DNA of 64,000 bases. It comes from Dictyostelium firmibasis (Eukaryota; Evosea; Eumycetozoa; Dictyosteliales; Dictyosteliaceae). Positions 40,901-57,085 of this stretch are shown here, piece after piece. Where the stretch lies: contig CM069766.1 in the NCBI GenBank assembly GCA_036169595.1, forward strand, positions 155,001 to 219,000, in the 5' to 3' direction. Under the pieces are notes generated by a model, which was not told the DNA's origin, ran no database searches, and worked only from the letters and a program-made list of their open reading frames with translations. Every line of letters starts with the position of its first letter. Position 1 is the first letter of the stretch. The position numbers and the translations under genes were made by a program.

Positions 40901-41201
40901 CATTACCAATTTTAAATACACAACCTGCCTTTATCTCAATTACACCTTGTAATACAAGTGTACCTCCCAATAAAGAAATGGTTGAATCACATATTGTTTT
41001 ACCTGTTATTGTTATTATTGATCCAACAATTGATAATGGATTTGATGATAAATCCAAACTATTAAAAATTTGACTAACATTAAGTATTAATGGACCCTCC
41101 AATATACACAAACCACCTAATAATGGCAAGCATAATGAATTTGATGATTTAATTAATAATATTATTAATACTATAATTAAAATTTTATTATTATATTTCA
41201 T
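37995..41201 (-). CDS. Large Thr-rich stalked surface glycoprotein, type I membrane
   Basis: An intronless gene of 1,068 residues. Signal peptide at the start (IVLIILLIKSSNS). The N-terminal 550 residues are rich in Ser, Asn, Leu and Ile in short regularly spaced repeats, consistent with a beta-solenoid. A Cys-rich middle part follows (NEIRCLTGCLSGVDYC and FQCGDGSCHLNLLDCC, the latter LDL-receptor-A-like). After another globular region comes a mucin-like stalk of TTTA repeats near residues 860-1010, then a transmembrane helix near 1020-1040 and a cytoplasmic tail. The stalk is expected to be heavily O-glycosylated. Function unknown; a cell-surface or extracellular-matrix role is inferred. Confidence 0.8.
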   Translation of the reverse strand: MKYNNKILIIVLIILLIKSSNSLCLPLLGGLCILEGPLILNVSQIFNSLDLSSNPLSIVGSIITITGKTICDSTISLLGGTLVLQGVIEIKAGCVFKIGNESVIETSSSLLSMPLLSVEFLNSNGNSSLTFKTTANSALNLQFLSLNGTETPKFIFNSNNISLSTTPIHLPISRIGKTIINMGNKIGSRLEISNDFKFDNLLIQNSISQLQFPNQIDITNLTLSNVSNVFGLSNLSPTITNLNTQLNLFIESSNISFTKQVSLKSINSVSSVLNFFSSNIIVGINSGNIINSNILFGTGVNQIIDIFGNVDIVSTISPIVNSIQTLITSNTAGINNGIIRLNNGITTSNLIVGNDSSLIYKLNCQLIGGTIGGTINSVGGLFLPNQLNTIEKLKLNLKSLLIESGQILLNSSIINIKDSIGFNLVVGSMNLTNSLLELGGVFDSNSNVFKDLLLTNVKLSANNLILNIANNIVLPNRISLGFGSTLNFVNGIGSDLKFQTNLDINLLNSILNTNFVFVISSSSSILCNGQTPTMIHLQGSSTSTYQFMCDNNMIVMRLTNCFNGYVCPSNDQCVSNQLQCPTISDQPLPACNVNEIRCLTGCLSGVDYCNNTQCISEGGSLECLSQTSKYNGCPFNYFQCGDGSCHLNLLDCCVVGVNCTQSLLPSTFIKPELSFSPIHTLKDMKIPIISKVKSSNALDIYGYVSMPSGFLSANSLDKLKISYRDDSYLDSVDGSEIWGIDSNISQYRQSAISMIFDVSIDNQANPMFNHDITFELKADNPQLLNLSSYCLYYINTTQNKWTCETTSIISLSPTNTLLVTTPHFTNFGVLLDNYKPPTTRPPVSGGWSNPTLTTTGTTTATTTATTTATTTATTTATTTSASTTSASTTSASTTSKTTTDTTTTTSNSPTNTGAITNAQTTNGGGDGSSIDTTTGGSSTPTTDTATTTDTGTTTITTTGTTTATTTATTTATTTATTTATTTATTTGLTLTDEPTSDDIEEENRIKSNRNTIIMSTTITGGALAIVGVSSYFISKRIRHGRVMYWWKLRKPPPSQLGLNTMNTGGTKV

Positions 41202-43581
<2,380 letters not shown>

Positions 43582-44297
43582 TTAAAAAATGAGTAACTTG
43601 TCTTTGATTTCATCACACAGATTCTCTTTCTTTCTCTCTTTGAAAGTAGAAAATACTATCTCTTTTAAATTTTCAATACTATTCTCTATTAAATTTGACA
43701 TTGGAATTAATTGTGTACCACTATCACTAAAATCACCATTACTATCCTCTTCAAAATCTTCTAATGACTCAATTAATATCCAATCATCAATAGGTACATC
43801 ATTTGGTGTTTTTAAATCAATTTTATTTAAAATGACTAATAATGGTTTATTTAAAAATAGTTTTTTAATACTAAATAATAAATCAGTCTTTTAAAAAAAT
43901 AAAACAATTATTAATTAATTTAATTTTTAATTAATTTTTATATTCAAAATATATATATATATTAATTATACTTTACTTGTTGTTTAATAGTATGGCCACA
44001 ATTTTCAGAAATATCAATTAAAAATAAAATACAAGAGTTTAATTGAGTTAAAGTATTTATAGATTGAATTTCAATTTCGTCTAATTGGTGATCCAATATA
44101 CTTTGAGTATCAATAACTCTTAAAGTTTTACCTTTAAAATTAATTTGACCAACGAATAAAAATTTGGTAGCGAATTTCTCTACTTCAATATTTGCTAATG
44201 TTAAATTATTCATTAATGTTGATTTACCAACATTTGGATAACCAATCAATAATAAAGTTGGTGTTTTTAAGTTGTTTAATGATTGAATAATATCCAT
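43582..44297 (-). CDS. Minimal NOG1-like GTPase domain protein
   Basis: Two exons, 44297-43977 and 43887-43582 (phase 0), giving 208 residues. The G1 motif [16 protein letters not shown], the segment FLFVGQINFKGKTLRVIDT, LDISENCGHTIKQQ-type sequence (here LIDISENCGHTI) and G4 LVILNKIDL match the GTPase domain of NOG1, a nucleolar 60S assembly factor. The full NOG1 is about 650 residues with N- and C-terminal domains; both are absent here. The G3 motif, normally DTPG, reads DTQS, and G2 has FATKF instead of FTTKS. The splice restores the family register (HTIKQQ then TDLLFSIKKLF). The preferred ATG at 44297 precedes the conserved block. It diverges from polK over 358 bp. Inference: a truncated, possibly nucleotide-binding but not hydrolysing paralog. 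Confidence 0.75.
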
Positions 44298-44655
44298 GTT
44301 AGGGGTTGTAAATTTCAATAAAAAAAAAAAAAAAAAAAAAAGATTATAAAATAAAAATAAAAATAAAAAATAAAAAAAAAAAAAGATATTTTCAAAAAAA
44401 TAAACTATTTCTCATAAATCAACAAATTAAAAAAAAAAAAAAAAAAAAATTTTATTTTTTAATTTTTTTTTCATTTAAAAAAAAATCTGTTTTTTTTCTA
44501 CCTTTTTTTTTTTTTTTTTTTTTTTTTTATTATTATTATTTTTTAGATTTGCCAAAGAAAAAACAAAGTAATATCATTTACAAAAATAATCAACTAAAAA
44601 AAAAAAAAAAAGAAAAAAAAAAAAAGAAAAAAGAAAAAAGAAAAAAAAGAAAAGA
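44298..44655. promoter_or_regulatory. Divergent promoter region of the NOG1-like gene and polK
   Basis: The region is nearly all A/T, with long A and T tracts; no specific element can be named. Its 358-bp length means the two promoters overlap or abut. Confidence 0.45.
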
Positions 44656-46295
44656 ATGAATTCATTAGAATTTAAAGCAGGTATGGAAAAAGTTGATATT
44701 GAATCAATAAATTCAATGTTAAAACAATTTTCAGTTGGTACACATTTTCAAGAGAAATTAGAAAGGGATTCAAAAAGAACAGGTGAATATATTGAAAGTA
44801 TTTTATGTAAATTGAATGAGTTACCAGAGACAGAAGAATATCAAGAGAAGGTTGATTCATATTTATCAGAGTTAAACTCAAAAATTGATCAATCACGTAC
44901 ATTCATTCATATTGATATGGATGCATTTTATGCTAATGTCGAAGAGATGGATAATAAAGAATTGATAGGTCAGCCTGTTGCAGTTGGTTCAGTTGATATG
45001 TTAGTAACATCAAATTATACAGCCAGGACATTTGGTGTGCGTTCTGGTTTACCTGGTCTTTTAGCAATGAAATTGTGTCCTCATCTAGTCATTTTACCAT
45101 CACGTATGGATAGATATAGAGAAGTTAGTACAATAATTAGAAATATTTTATATAAATATGATAAAAATTATGTAGTATGTATTTTTTTTTTTTAATTTTT
45201 ATTATTATTATTAAATAAATATTAATTCTTTTTAATATATAGTCACCATCATTAGATGAAGGATGTATTGATATAACAGAATATTTAAAAAATAATGAAA
45301 ATTTGACAGGTGTTGATGTTGCAAATCAATTACAAAATGATATATTCGAGGAGACAACATTAACATGCAGTATGGGTATATCATGTTCACCATTATTATC
45401 AAAGATTTGTAGTGAAATTAATAAACCCAATGGATATTTTTATTTGGAGAGACAACATAGTCAAGAGTTTATAAAAACAATTCAAATTAAAAAGTTACCA
45501 GGTATTGGTAAAGTTAGACAAGAGTTATTGAAAACCTTGGGATTAGATTTAGTATCAGACATAATTGATCATAGATATGAGCTTTATTTTATATTGCCAG
45601 AATCACATAGAGATCTTTTATTTAAGCATGCATTGGCAATACCAATATTTCCAAATAAATCATCATTTAGAATACATAAAAAGAAAACAATGATTAGTAA
45701 AGAAAAAAATTGTAAAGAACTCTATGACGAAAAGGATTTAGATGATCTAATGAAATCATTATTCGATAAAGCAATTGAAATGTTAAAATCTGAAAATAAA
45801 TATGCAACAAACTTGATTGTAAAAGTTCAAGATTTTAGTTTTAAAGTTACAAATTATTCTTATCAATTAATTTCTTCATCTACAACAACAAATACAACTA
45901 CAATAATAACGACAACCACAACAAACTCAAATAATAGTAGTTTTAGCAATGATGATGATATTTCAACAGAAGAAAAAGAATGTATTATAAAAGAAGAAGA
46001 GATTGATAGTTATTATTTAGATTCACCACTGTCTTCGCCATCATTATCATCATCATCATCATTATCTTCTTCTTCTTCTCCCTCTTCTTCTTCAATTTCT
46101 TTATCAGTTCAATCACCAAATAAATTAAAAAAAACTTTTGTTTATCCAAATAATTTTGACGAACATTCTGAAAAGATTTGGAATTTATTTATAAATACAA
46201 CTGAAAATATTGCATTTGAAAAAATTAGATGTATTGGTTTAAAATTATTAAATTTAATTAATATCCCGTTGGATTTAGAAAATTTTAAAAAATAA
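44656..46295 (+). CDS. polK: DNA polymerase kappa (Y-family translesion polymerase)
   Basis: Two exons, 44656-45174 and 45243-46295 (phase 0), giving 523 residues. The N-terminal clasp typical of kappa (MEKVDIESINSMLKQFS...) precedes the catalytic palm with IDMDAFYANVEE (Asp87, Asp89), SNYTARTFGVRSGLPG and PSLDEGCIDIT (Asp178, Glu179). KLPGIGKVRQELL is the thumb helix-hairpin-helix. A Ser-rich insertion separates the little-finger part. The UBZ zinc fingers of the human protein are not seen, so recruitment may differ. Role: bypass of bulky minor-groove lesions, in the nucleus. Confidence 0.93.
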
Positions 46296-46532
46296 ATAAA
46301 AAATAAAATAAATAAATAAAAATAAATTGTAATAAATGTGAAAATAAAAATAAAAAAATAAAAATAAAAATAAAAAAATAATAGTTTTTTTTTTTTAAAA
46401 AAAAAAAAAAACGAAAGTTTTTTTTTGGAGTCGTTTTTTTAATTTTTTTTTTTTTTTTTTTTTTTCTCAAATTTATTTCTACAAATCATTTTTTTTTATT
46501 TTTTTTTTATATACATATAATAATAATTAAAG

Positions 46533-48352
46533 ATGGGAAAACGTAAATATAATATAGATATAAATATAAAAATAAAATAAATTTAAATAAAATTATTAAC
46601 TTTTAAAAATTTTAAAATAAAGAAACTGCTAGTAAACGTCAAAGTTTACATCATAAACATAAAGTTTTAAAAAAGGTAGCAGAACATCATCGTAAAGTTA
46701 AAAGATTTGCAAAAGCACATCCAGAATTAAATAAGAGTAGAAAAGATCCAGGTATTCCAAATTTATGGCCATTTAAAGAAGATATGTTAAATAAGATTGA
46801 ACAACAAAAACAAAAAGCATCTGAAGAGAAAAAGAGTAAAAAAGAAAAGAGAAGACAAGAACAAATGGCAGAAGCAAGAAAAGATATTGCATCTATGGCA
46901 GCAGATGCAAAACGTCGTGAAGATGAATTTGAAGAACGTCAACAATTGAAACAACAACAAAAACAACAAGGTAAATTCGAAAAGGAAGGTAAAGATTCAT
47001 CATTGAAACAATTTTATAGAGAAGTTAAAAAAGTTATTGAAGCAGGTGATGTAATTCTTCAAGTATTGGATGCACGTGATCCAATGGGATGTCGTTGTTT
47101 AGATATTGAAAAAATGATATTAGAACGTTATAGTAACAAAAAGATCGTATTAATTCTTAATAAGATCGATTTAGTACCACGTGAAAATGTATTAATGTGG
47201 TTAAAGTATTTACGTAATTTTTATCCAACATTAGCATTCAAATGTTCAACACAACAACAAAAACGTAATCTTGGTCAACAAGGTGGTATTCAACCAGAGT
47301 TGGCAAGTAATGATATGTTAAATAGTACCGAGAGTTTAGGTGCCGAACAGTTACTCCAATTGTTAAAGAATTACAGTCGTTCACTTAACATTAAAACTTC
47401 AGTTACCGTTGGTATCATTGGTTATCCAAATGTTGGTAAATCTTCATTGATTAACTCTTTGAAACGTACTCGTTCCGTTGGTGTCGGTGCAACTCCAGGC
47501 TTTACAAAGATAGCTCAAGAGGTTCATTTAGATAAGAATGTAAAATTATTAGATTCACCAGGTATAGTTCCAATTAAAGGTAATGTCGATGAAAATATTA
47601 TTCTTCGTAATGTTGTAAAATTGGAGAAAGTATTAGATCCAATTGCACCAGTTGATGCAATTCTTTCACGTTGTTCTCAAAAACAAATTCTTGATATCTA
47701 TGAAATCGCTGAATATCAATCAACCACTGATTTCTTAACTCAAGTTGCTGCCAAACGTAAAAAGATCATTAGAGGTGGTGTTGCTGATTTACGTTCAACA
47801 GCTATTAGTGTCATTCGTGATTGGACCGGTGGTAAAATTCCTTTCTATACTCAACCTCCAAAAGTACTCGTTAAATCAACTTTGGTTTCACAATTCTCTG
47901 ATGAGTTAAATATCGATCAATCTGATTTAATCTCAACCGTCAATAATCAAAACACTTCTTTTGCTTCACTTAAATATTCTGAACCAAAACAACAAGAATT
48001 AGATACTTCATTATTTGATGATGATGATGAGGATGAAGATGATGATGAAGAAGAAATGGAAGATGAAGATGACGAAGAAGAAATGGAAGATGAAGAGGAG
48101 GAAGAAGAAGAAGAGGAAGAAGAAGATGAAATGGAAGAAGATTCAGATTCAGAAGCATTACTTAGATATCAACAACAAAGACAAGTTGTTAAAGCAACAG
48201 CTAAACAAATTGCTCAAATTAAATCAAAAGTTCAAAATCTTAGAGATGAAAATGATCAATTCAACCCACAAAGTAATAAACAATTGAAAAAACAAAGTAA
48301 AAAACTTAAAAAGAAATTCGGTATTGTTTCAACTTCATCCAATCAAGCTCAA

Positions 48353-48385
<33 letters not shown>

Positions 48386-48436
48386 GAAATTAATGATGAT
48401 GATAGTGAAGATATTGATGAAGATGAAGCTTTTTAA
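46533..48436 (+). CDS. gnl3: Nucleostemin / GNL3-type circularly permuted GTPase
   Basis: Exon 1 is only ten bases (46533-46542), then exon 2 46623-48436; the protein has 607 residues. The basic N-terminus ([19 protein letters not shown] and [14 protein letters not shown]) matches nucleostemin. The GTPase motifs come in permuted order: G4 [13 protein letters not shown] near residue 180, then G1 [17 protein letters not shown] near 268 and G3 LLDSPGIV near 316. A long Asp/Glu-rich tail and a Lys-rich segment follow. Role: nucleolar GTPase in 60S ribosomal subunit assembly and cell-cycle control. The intron has a GTAAAT donor. The choice of the ATG at 46533 is supported by restored similarity after the splice. 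Confidence 0.93.
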
Positions 48437-49310
48437 TTTAATTAAAATATAAACATATAAAAAAAAAAAAAAATAAAAAAATAAAACAAAAAAAAAAAAA
48501 AAAAATAATAAAAATTTTAAAAAAAAAAAACTTTAATAATAGTAATGAAACTTTATTTTTTATTTTAAAAATAAAAAATATTTATAAAACAATTAATTAC
48601 TATCTTTTGTTAAATTTTTTTTATTTAATTTTATTATTTTCAATAAAAAATGTATATATTAAATAAAAAAAAAATTCTTTGATAGGGTAATCATACCTAT
48701 CTAATCTTATAGATATTTTTTTTATTTTCATTTTTATTTCCATTTTACTAATAATAAAAGAGTGTGAAGAAATATTAGGGGGAGAGATAGGGGGGGGGTA
48801 AAATTTATTTTTTCTAGCTAGGATTAAAATAATGGTGATAGTTATAGTATCTAAATTAATATTTTAAAATGGGGTGTGTGTTAATTTTTTTATTTTTTTT
48901 TTTTTTAAAATTTTCACTAAATTTAAAAAATTATATTTTATTCTTTTGATAATCGATATTCAAAACTTAGATAAAAGATTAATATGATATCATTGATATT
49001 AATTATTATTGTGGGGAATATGGGGAATTTTATCTTATTGTTTTGTATATATTTTTAGAATTTTTTTTTAATGACATGGAGAATATGATTTTTGTGGGTT
49101 AATTATTTTTATTTTTTTTACAAAATCAATAGTTTTTATATATATTGAATGTTACTGGTACTGGTTGGTGGTGGTATATTAAAATACCAAAAATAATTAA
49201 AATAATTACAAGATTCACCATTTATTTTTAACTTAATTAATGATATTAACAATAAAATTTGAAATAATTTTTAATTTTGGAATTTTACATTAATATATTT
49301 TTAGTGTTAT

Positions 49311-49369
<59 letters not shown>

Positions 49370-49853
49370 TTAATAATTGAAGTTTTTTTTTTTTTTTTTT
49401 TTTTAAAAAATAATAATAATAATCATAAAATCAAGATTTATAAAATTTAAAATTAAGATATTAATACCTTTAGATATTTTAAAATTAAACCTAAATTATA
49501 TTACCTTTTATTAAACATTTAATTTTTTTTGAAAAAATAAAAAAAAAAAAAAAAAAAAATATATACCATATAAAGGTTTGATAAGTAGCAAGTAACAATT
49601 TAATAGTCCATTTTTTAAAATCGATTTTTAAAAAAATAACCACAAACAAAATATCTATTTTTAGTTTGTATTTTTACAAAATTCTTTTACCAATTTTAAA
49701 TTCGGATAAAAAATTTATAATATTTTAAAAAATATTTTAAATAGTGAAATAATTCTAGAATAACAACATACAAAAACATTATAAAATATTAGTATAAAAA
49801 AATAAAAAAAAAAAACGAATCAAGCAGTTAATTAAATATCCAAGTATAATAAA
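48437..49853. other. Intergenic region with G-rich runs
   Basis: No gene is visible. Notable are G5 at 48778-48782 and G9 at 48790-48798, GGGGTGTGTG near 48871, GTGGGGAATATGGGGAA near 49012-49028, and a GGTTGGTGGTGG stretch near 49163, all unusual in this A/T-rich genome. A run of more than 40 A lies near 49311-49360. Confidence 0.6.
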
Positions 49854-50173
49854 ATGACATTAATAAGTAAGTTTATAGTATTTATGTCTAATAATAAAAA
49901 AAAAAGAACCTTTTTTTTTTTTATTAAAATAAAAAATCATTTATTAATCTTTAAAATTTATTTTAATTATTTATAGAATCAATAACATCAATTAATTTTA
50001 AATCAAATATTAATAAATCATCTATAATTAGTATAAATAATAATAATAATAATTATAACAATTATCAAAGTGAAAATATAGTTTCAGATGGTGTTGATTT
50101 ATTATTATCAAATAGAAGACCACAATTACGTTGGTGGATAAGATGGTGGGATAGTTATAGTCAAGAAAAATAA
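49854..50173 (+). CDS. Tiny two-exon gene with a 13-nt first exon
   Basis: Exon 1 49854-49866, donor GTAAGT; exon 2 49977-50173; 69 residues starting MTLIKSITSINFKSNIN and ending PQLRWWIRWWDSYSQEK. The phase 1 intron and the M-x-L-x-K-S start match the gene at 24326. After an Asn-rich middle part the C-terminus is strikingly rich in Trp and Arg (RWWIRWWD), suggesting a membrane- or nucleic-acid-interacting peptide, but this is speculation. Function unknown. Confidence 0.65.
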
Positions 50174-50514
50174 AATATAAACTAAAAAATCAAAAATCAA
50201 AAAAAAAAAAAAAAAAAAAAAAGTTTTTCCTCTTCCGATCATTTAAATAGGTTAAAAAATATATAAATAAAAATTTAGATTATAATACAATAGTTTCTTT
50301 TTGTTTTTGGTTCCTTTATTTTATTTGAATAAATTGAATTGAAATTTTTTTTTTTTAACAATTATTTCTGTATTCTTATTGTTAAACAAATTAACTTTTG
50401 TTTCCCTATTTTTATTTATTTATTTATTTATTTATATATTGACCCACAAAAAAATCTTTTTTATTCTTTCATTGATATTTTATTATTAAGTAGTAATTAT
50501 TGATATATTTTTTT
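50174..50514. other. Convergent intergenic region
   Basis: No gene is visible; 3' flanks of the tiny gene and of gtf2f2, with A and T runs and TTTA repeats near 50410. Confidence 0.55.
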
Positions 50515-51472
50515 TTATTTCTTTTCATCTTTTGATTTATCATTATCTCTAAATTCAGGTTTTAATTCATATAAATGATGATAAGGTCCTCTTTTGTTTA
50601 ATATACAAACTTTCTCTAAAATTGTCTTTAAATGATTCTTTGGTTGTTCTGTAAATGATTCCAATGTTTTAAGATCTAAATGTTTCTCTGCTTTAAATGC
50701 ACTAAAAATAAGATCGAGTACTTCATCTTCTGGTAATTTTTCTTTTTTGTCTGTAGATTTCTTTTTCTATATATATAAAGAAAAAAATAAAGAGTACAAC
50801 ATTTAATTATTATTATTATTATTATAATTATTATTATTATTATAAAGAGATCTAAAAACAATAATAATGAATACTTACTTGAGTAATACCAATAGTACTA
50901 ACTTTAACTTTATTTGCATCAAAAAGTGTTGGAGTGAATAATTCAGAGTCATCAATGACCTGAGTCATTCTTGTTTTAGTATTATATTTATTATGTCTTG
51001 ACTTCATGAGATCTCTATATTGTGGTGATTCAACATCAATCTTTATATCACATCTTAAACCTATATTACCTTCCAATGCCAATGCACCATCTTTATCCTC
51101 TGAAAATATTTTTAATGGTTGATTATCTAATGTATTTGCTGTTGTAATTAGTTGAAATTCTTGCCCAACATCTGGACCATATGATAATGATATCTATATA
51201 AAAAAAAATTAATATAATTACTTTTAATAAATAAAAATGAATATACAAAGAGATAAGAGAAAAAGAGAGTGAAAGGGGAAAAAAAGAAAGAGGTTAAAGA
51301 TATGAATTCTTACATTATCACCTCCTTTTATATGAATTTGACCAATTTCGCCTTGACCAATCTTTTGCCAACTTTCTGATAAAAACTTTGGTACTTTGAT
51401 TAACCAAACTTGATTATCAGCATTATCTGTATTAACTTCACCTACTAAAGCATCATTTTTCTCTTCACTCAT
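50515..51472 (-). CDS. gtf2f2: Transcription factor IIF subunit beta (RAP30)
   Basis: Three exons on the minus strand, 51472-51314, 51193-50879 and 50766-50515, all phase 0, giving 241 residues (human 249). The N-terminus has NADNQVWLIKVPKFLSESWQ, then a beta-barrel dimerisation part (GEIGQIHIKGGDN, LALEGNIGLRCDIKI), the segment KTRMTQVIDDSE and a C-terminal winged helix (LIFSAFKAEKHLDLKTLESF, HLKTILEKVCILNKRGPYHH). Role: with the alpha subunit binds RNA polymerase II, suppresses nonspecific DNA binding and aids initiation and elongation. Confidence 0.94.
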
Positions 51473-51734
51473 ATCTTTTTTTTTATATATTTGTTTTAAG
51501 TGTGTTTGTGGTGAAATTAAAATTAAAAATTAAAAAAAAAAAAAAAATAAATAAAAAAAAATCGAAAAAAATAAATTTTAATTAAATTTCATAAAAATTC
51601 TTAAAGGTTGTTTGGGAGAAAAACAAAAAAAAAAAAAAAAAAAAAATAAAAAAGAAATAATAAATTTTGTAAGTTTGTGAGCAAAAAAAAAAATTTTAAA
51701 AAATTATAAAATTAAAAAAAAGTTAAATTTAATT

Positions 51735-52665
51735 ACACATTCGATTGTTTTTGACTTTTTCAAATATTGGTTCATCTATATTTCCTTTAGATCCAATAAA
51801 AAAAAGCAATAATTGTGACAATTTGATAAAGTTGTTCTGGATTTCCACGGTATGTTGTTGATAAAATTTTAAATCGTTTCATTTTATCAAAGAAATTTTC
51901 AATATACACTCTGTTTGAACTTACAAAATAGTTGTGGATTTTGAAAACATATATTTACCAAAGATTGGGTGGTCATCAAATGTGTAGAATGGTTTACCAT
52001 TTTCATAGAAATCAGGTTTTCCATTTTGATCTTTAATTTCAAAAATAGTTTTAGCCATTTCATTATCACTAACTGAACCTTCAAAACTGTCTGAAACAAA
52101 AAGTAACTTTTTGGTCCTCACAATCGTATACATAACCATTTTTAACTAAATGTTGACTAAGTTTGTCACAATAGAAAGTTTTTTGTTTTTCGCCACACAA
52201 TGGTTTTTCAATCTTGGTAACACTTGCATCAAATGCTAATGAACGATATCTTGTTTGTGTAAGAGGATGTGCTACTAAACCTGCTTCCCTAACTAATTTA
52301 TCGTATCTTGATTTCATAACTCTTTTAAAAGTGGTCGAAAGTACATACAACATTCTTGTGTAATAGTTATAAAAAGATCTTGGAGAAACTTTATTTATGA
52401 TACATATTTGAGAAACTGAGAGATATTGCCAAAAATACATAAAAACCTATAATTTTTATAAATATGATATTAGAATTAATAATAACTATAAAAAAAAAAA
52501 AAAAAAAAAATCAAAACTTTAAGTTTTAAAAATTAAAATTTCCTCTCCATTATCAACATTTTATCAGTGATACGCTCTGATTTAAATTCTTCATCTTGGA
52601 GAACAAGACAAATAACGTCATCTAATATATCTAATGAAACACCAATAGAATGTTCAACTTAAGTG
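51735..52665 (-). mobile_element. Decayed DDE transposase gene (PIF/Harbinger or IS5-like DNA transposon)
   Basis: On the minus strand, open stretches occur in three frames in the expected order. 52662-52540 reads EHSIGVSLDILDDVICLVLQ; 52440-52090 contains YRSLAFDASVTKIEKPLCGE and HLVKNGYVYDCEDQKVTF; 52110-51925 contains SDSFEGSVSDNEMAKTIFE; 51905-51780 contains ENFFDKMKRFKILSTTYRG. The sequence FDASVTKIEKP with downstream GSVSDNE resembles the DDE_Tnp_4 superfamily, where the first Asp is followed by an exposed basic loop, and the final block resembles the ENFF-x-KxRF-x-IL motif around the last acid. At least two frameshifts, near 52090 and 51910, break it; a possible intron lies at about 52450-52540. 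No terminal repeats were found. Inference: a single dead copy. Confidence 0.65.
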
Positions 52666-52824
52666 TAGGTTCATAATTTCTGCATCTTTATTTTTTTTTC
52701 GTCTCAAAATTTTTCCTATTTTCAAAATTAATTAATTTTGAATTATATTTTTTTTTTTTTTTTTTGTAGTTTATAAATATAATAAATGTATATTTTTATA
52801 ATTAATTTATTATTATTTAAAAAA

Positions 52825-52855
<31 letters not shown>

Positions 52856-53878
52856 GAGATTAATTATTTAATGTATAAAGTAATTACATTGCTTTTTATT
52901 TATCCAAATTTACAATTTTTTAATTTTTAAAATTAAAATTAAAATTAAAATTAAATTGGGTTCAATATTTTCACACAAATCGGGGAATACACTAATTAAT
53001 TTCCTTTCACCACCTCCCGCAAATTTTTTGTAAAAAATTTTAATGATACAAGAAATTAAAAATTTGTAAAAATATTTTAAAATTTTTTTATTTTTTTCAC
53101 CTTCTCTGAAGTCTTTACATTTTACACCCATTTTGAATTTGTTGAAATTTTTTTTTTTTTTTTTGTTTTTCTCACCATCAACTACCAACTTCTTCACAAT
53201 ATTCTCAATAATGTTTAGTAACAGAAAAATTCAAGTTTCATCCCATCGAATTTTATGATTAAATCATTTTTAGTGTATTTAGTAATATCAATAAATAAAT
53301 GTAAATTATTGTTTATGGTGAGTTTGATGGGGAGAAAGAAAACTCTTCCCCTAAAACTTTCATTCAACAGGGTCCCAGTTATCGAAAAAAACACCAAAAC
53401 ACTACTCCAATAGCTCTAAATATGAATTGAAGGACAACACACTTCATCAAATCAAATAGTGCAATAACTCACCAAAATAATTCACAAAAGAGACAACTTT
53501 TAAGATTATCCAAATATCAAAAACTCTTTGGTCCATTATATTTTTAATGCAGTTTCCTTTCATCAAAGGCCTTCCTTTCAACATGTATTTGTTTGGCTGG
53601 TTTGAATGATCAATTGGTTATTTTCATTAACTTTTTTCATATTCGATAAATATGTATGAATAATCTCAATAAAATGAACAAATAAATATAGAAATATACA
53701 CCTATTTTAATATTTTGATAATTAATTTTATTTTAATTTTTATTTATAAAAACACCAATTAAATTTTATTTTTATTTATTTGTTTATTTTAAAAGCCTAT
53801 TGAATAAAAAGTGTATTGATTACTAATTATATAAAATAAATATACAGAGAATATATACATATAGAATTTTTTTCAAGT
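52666..53878. other. Unexplained stretch, possibly a decayed coding sequence
   Basis: No intact gene is visible. The base mix at 52960-53640 is less skewed than typical Dictyostelium intergenic DNA, and minus-strand open segments occur at 53397-53215 (TGTLLNESFRGRVFFLPIKL) and 53197-52910. Neither matches a family I recognise. The neighbouring transposase remnant makes an associated element fragment the leading guess. Confidence 0.4.
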
Positions 53879-56788
<2,910 letters not shown>

Positions 56789-57047
56789 TTTTATTTATTT
56801 TTTTATTATATATCTTTAAAAAACAAATAAAAACAATATATTTAAAGATATATAACAAAGATGAAGATAATAATTATATTTTATGGAATTGTAAAAAAAA
56901 AAAAAAAAAAAAAAAGATATGTAATTTATGTTATGAAAAAGTTTAAAATAGATTTTTTTTTGATTTGATTGTAAAAAAAAAAATTTTAAAAATTAAATTA
57001 AATTAAATATTTTGGTAAGTTGTAAAATTAACTTTAATTGGTGTTTT

Positions 57048-57085
<38 letters not shown>

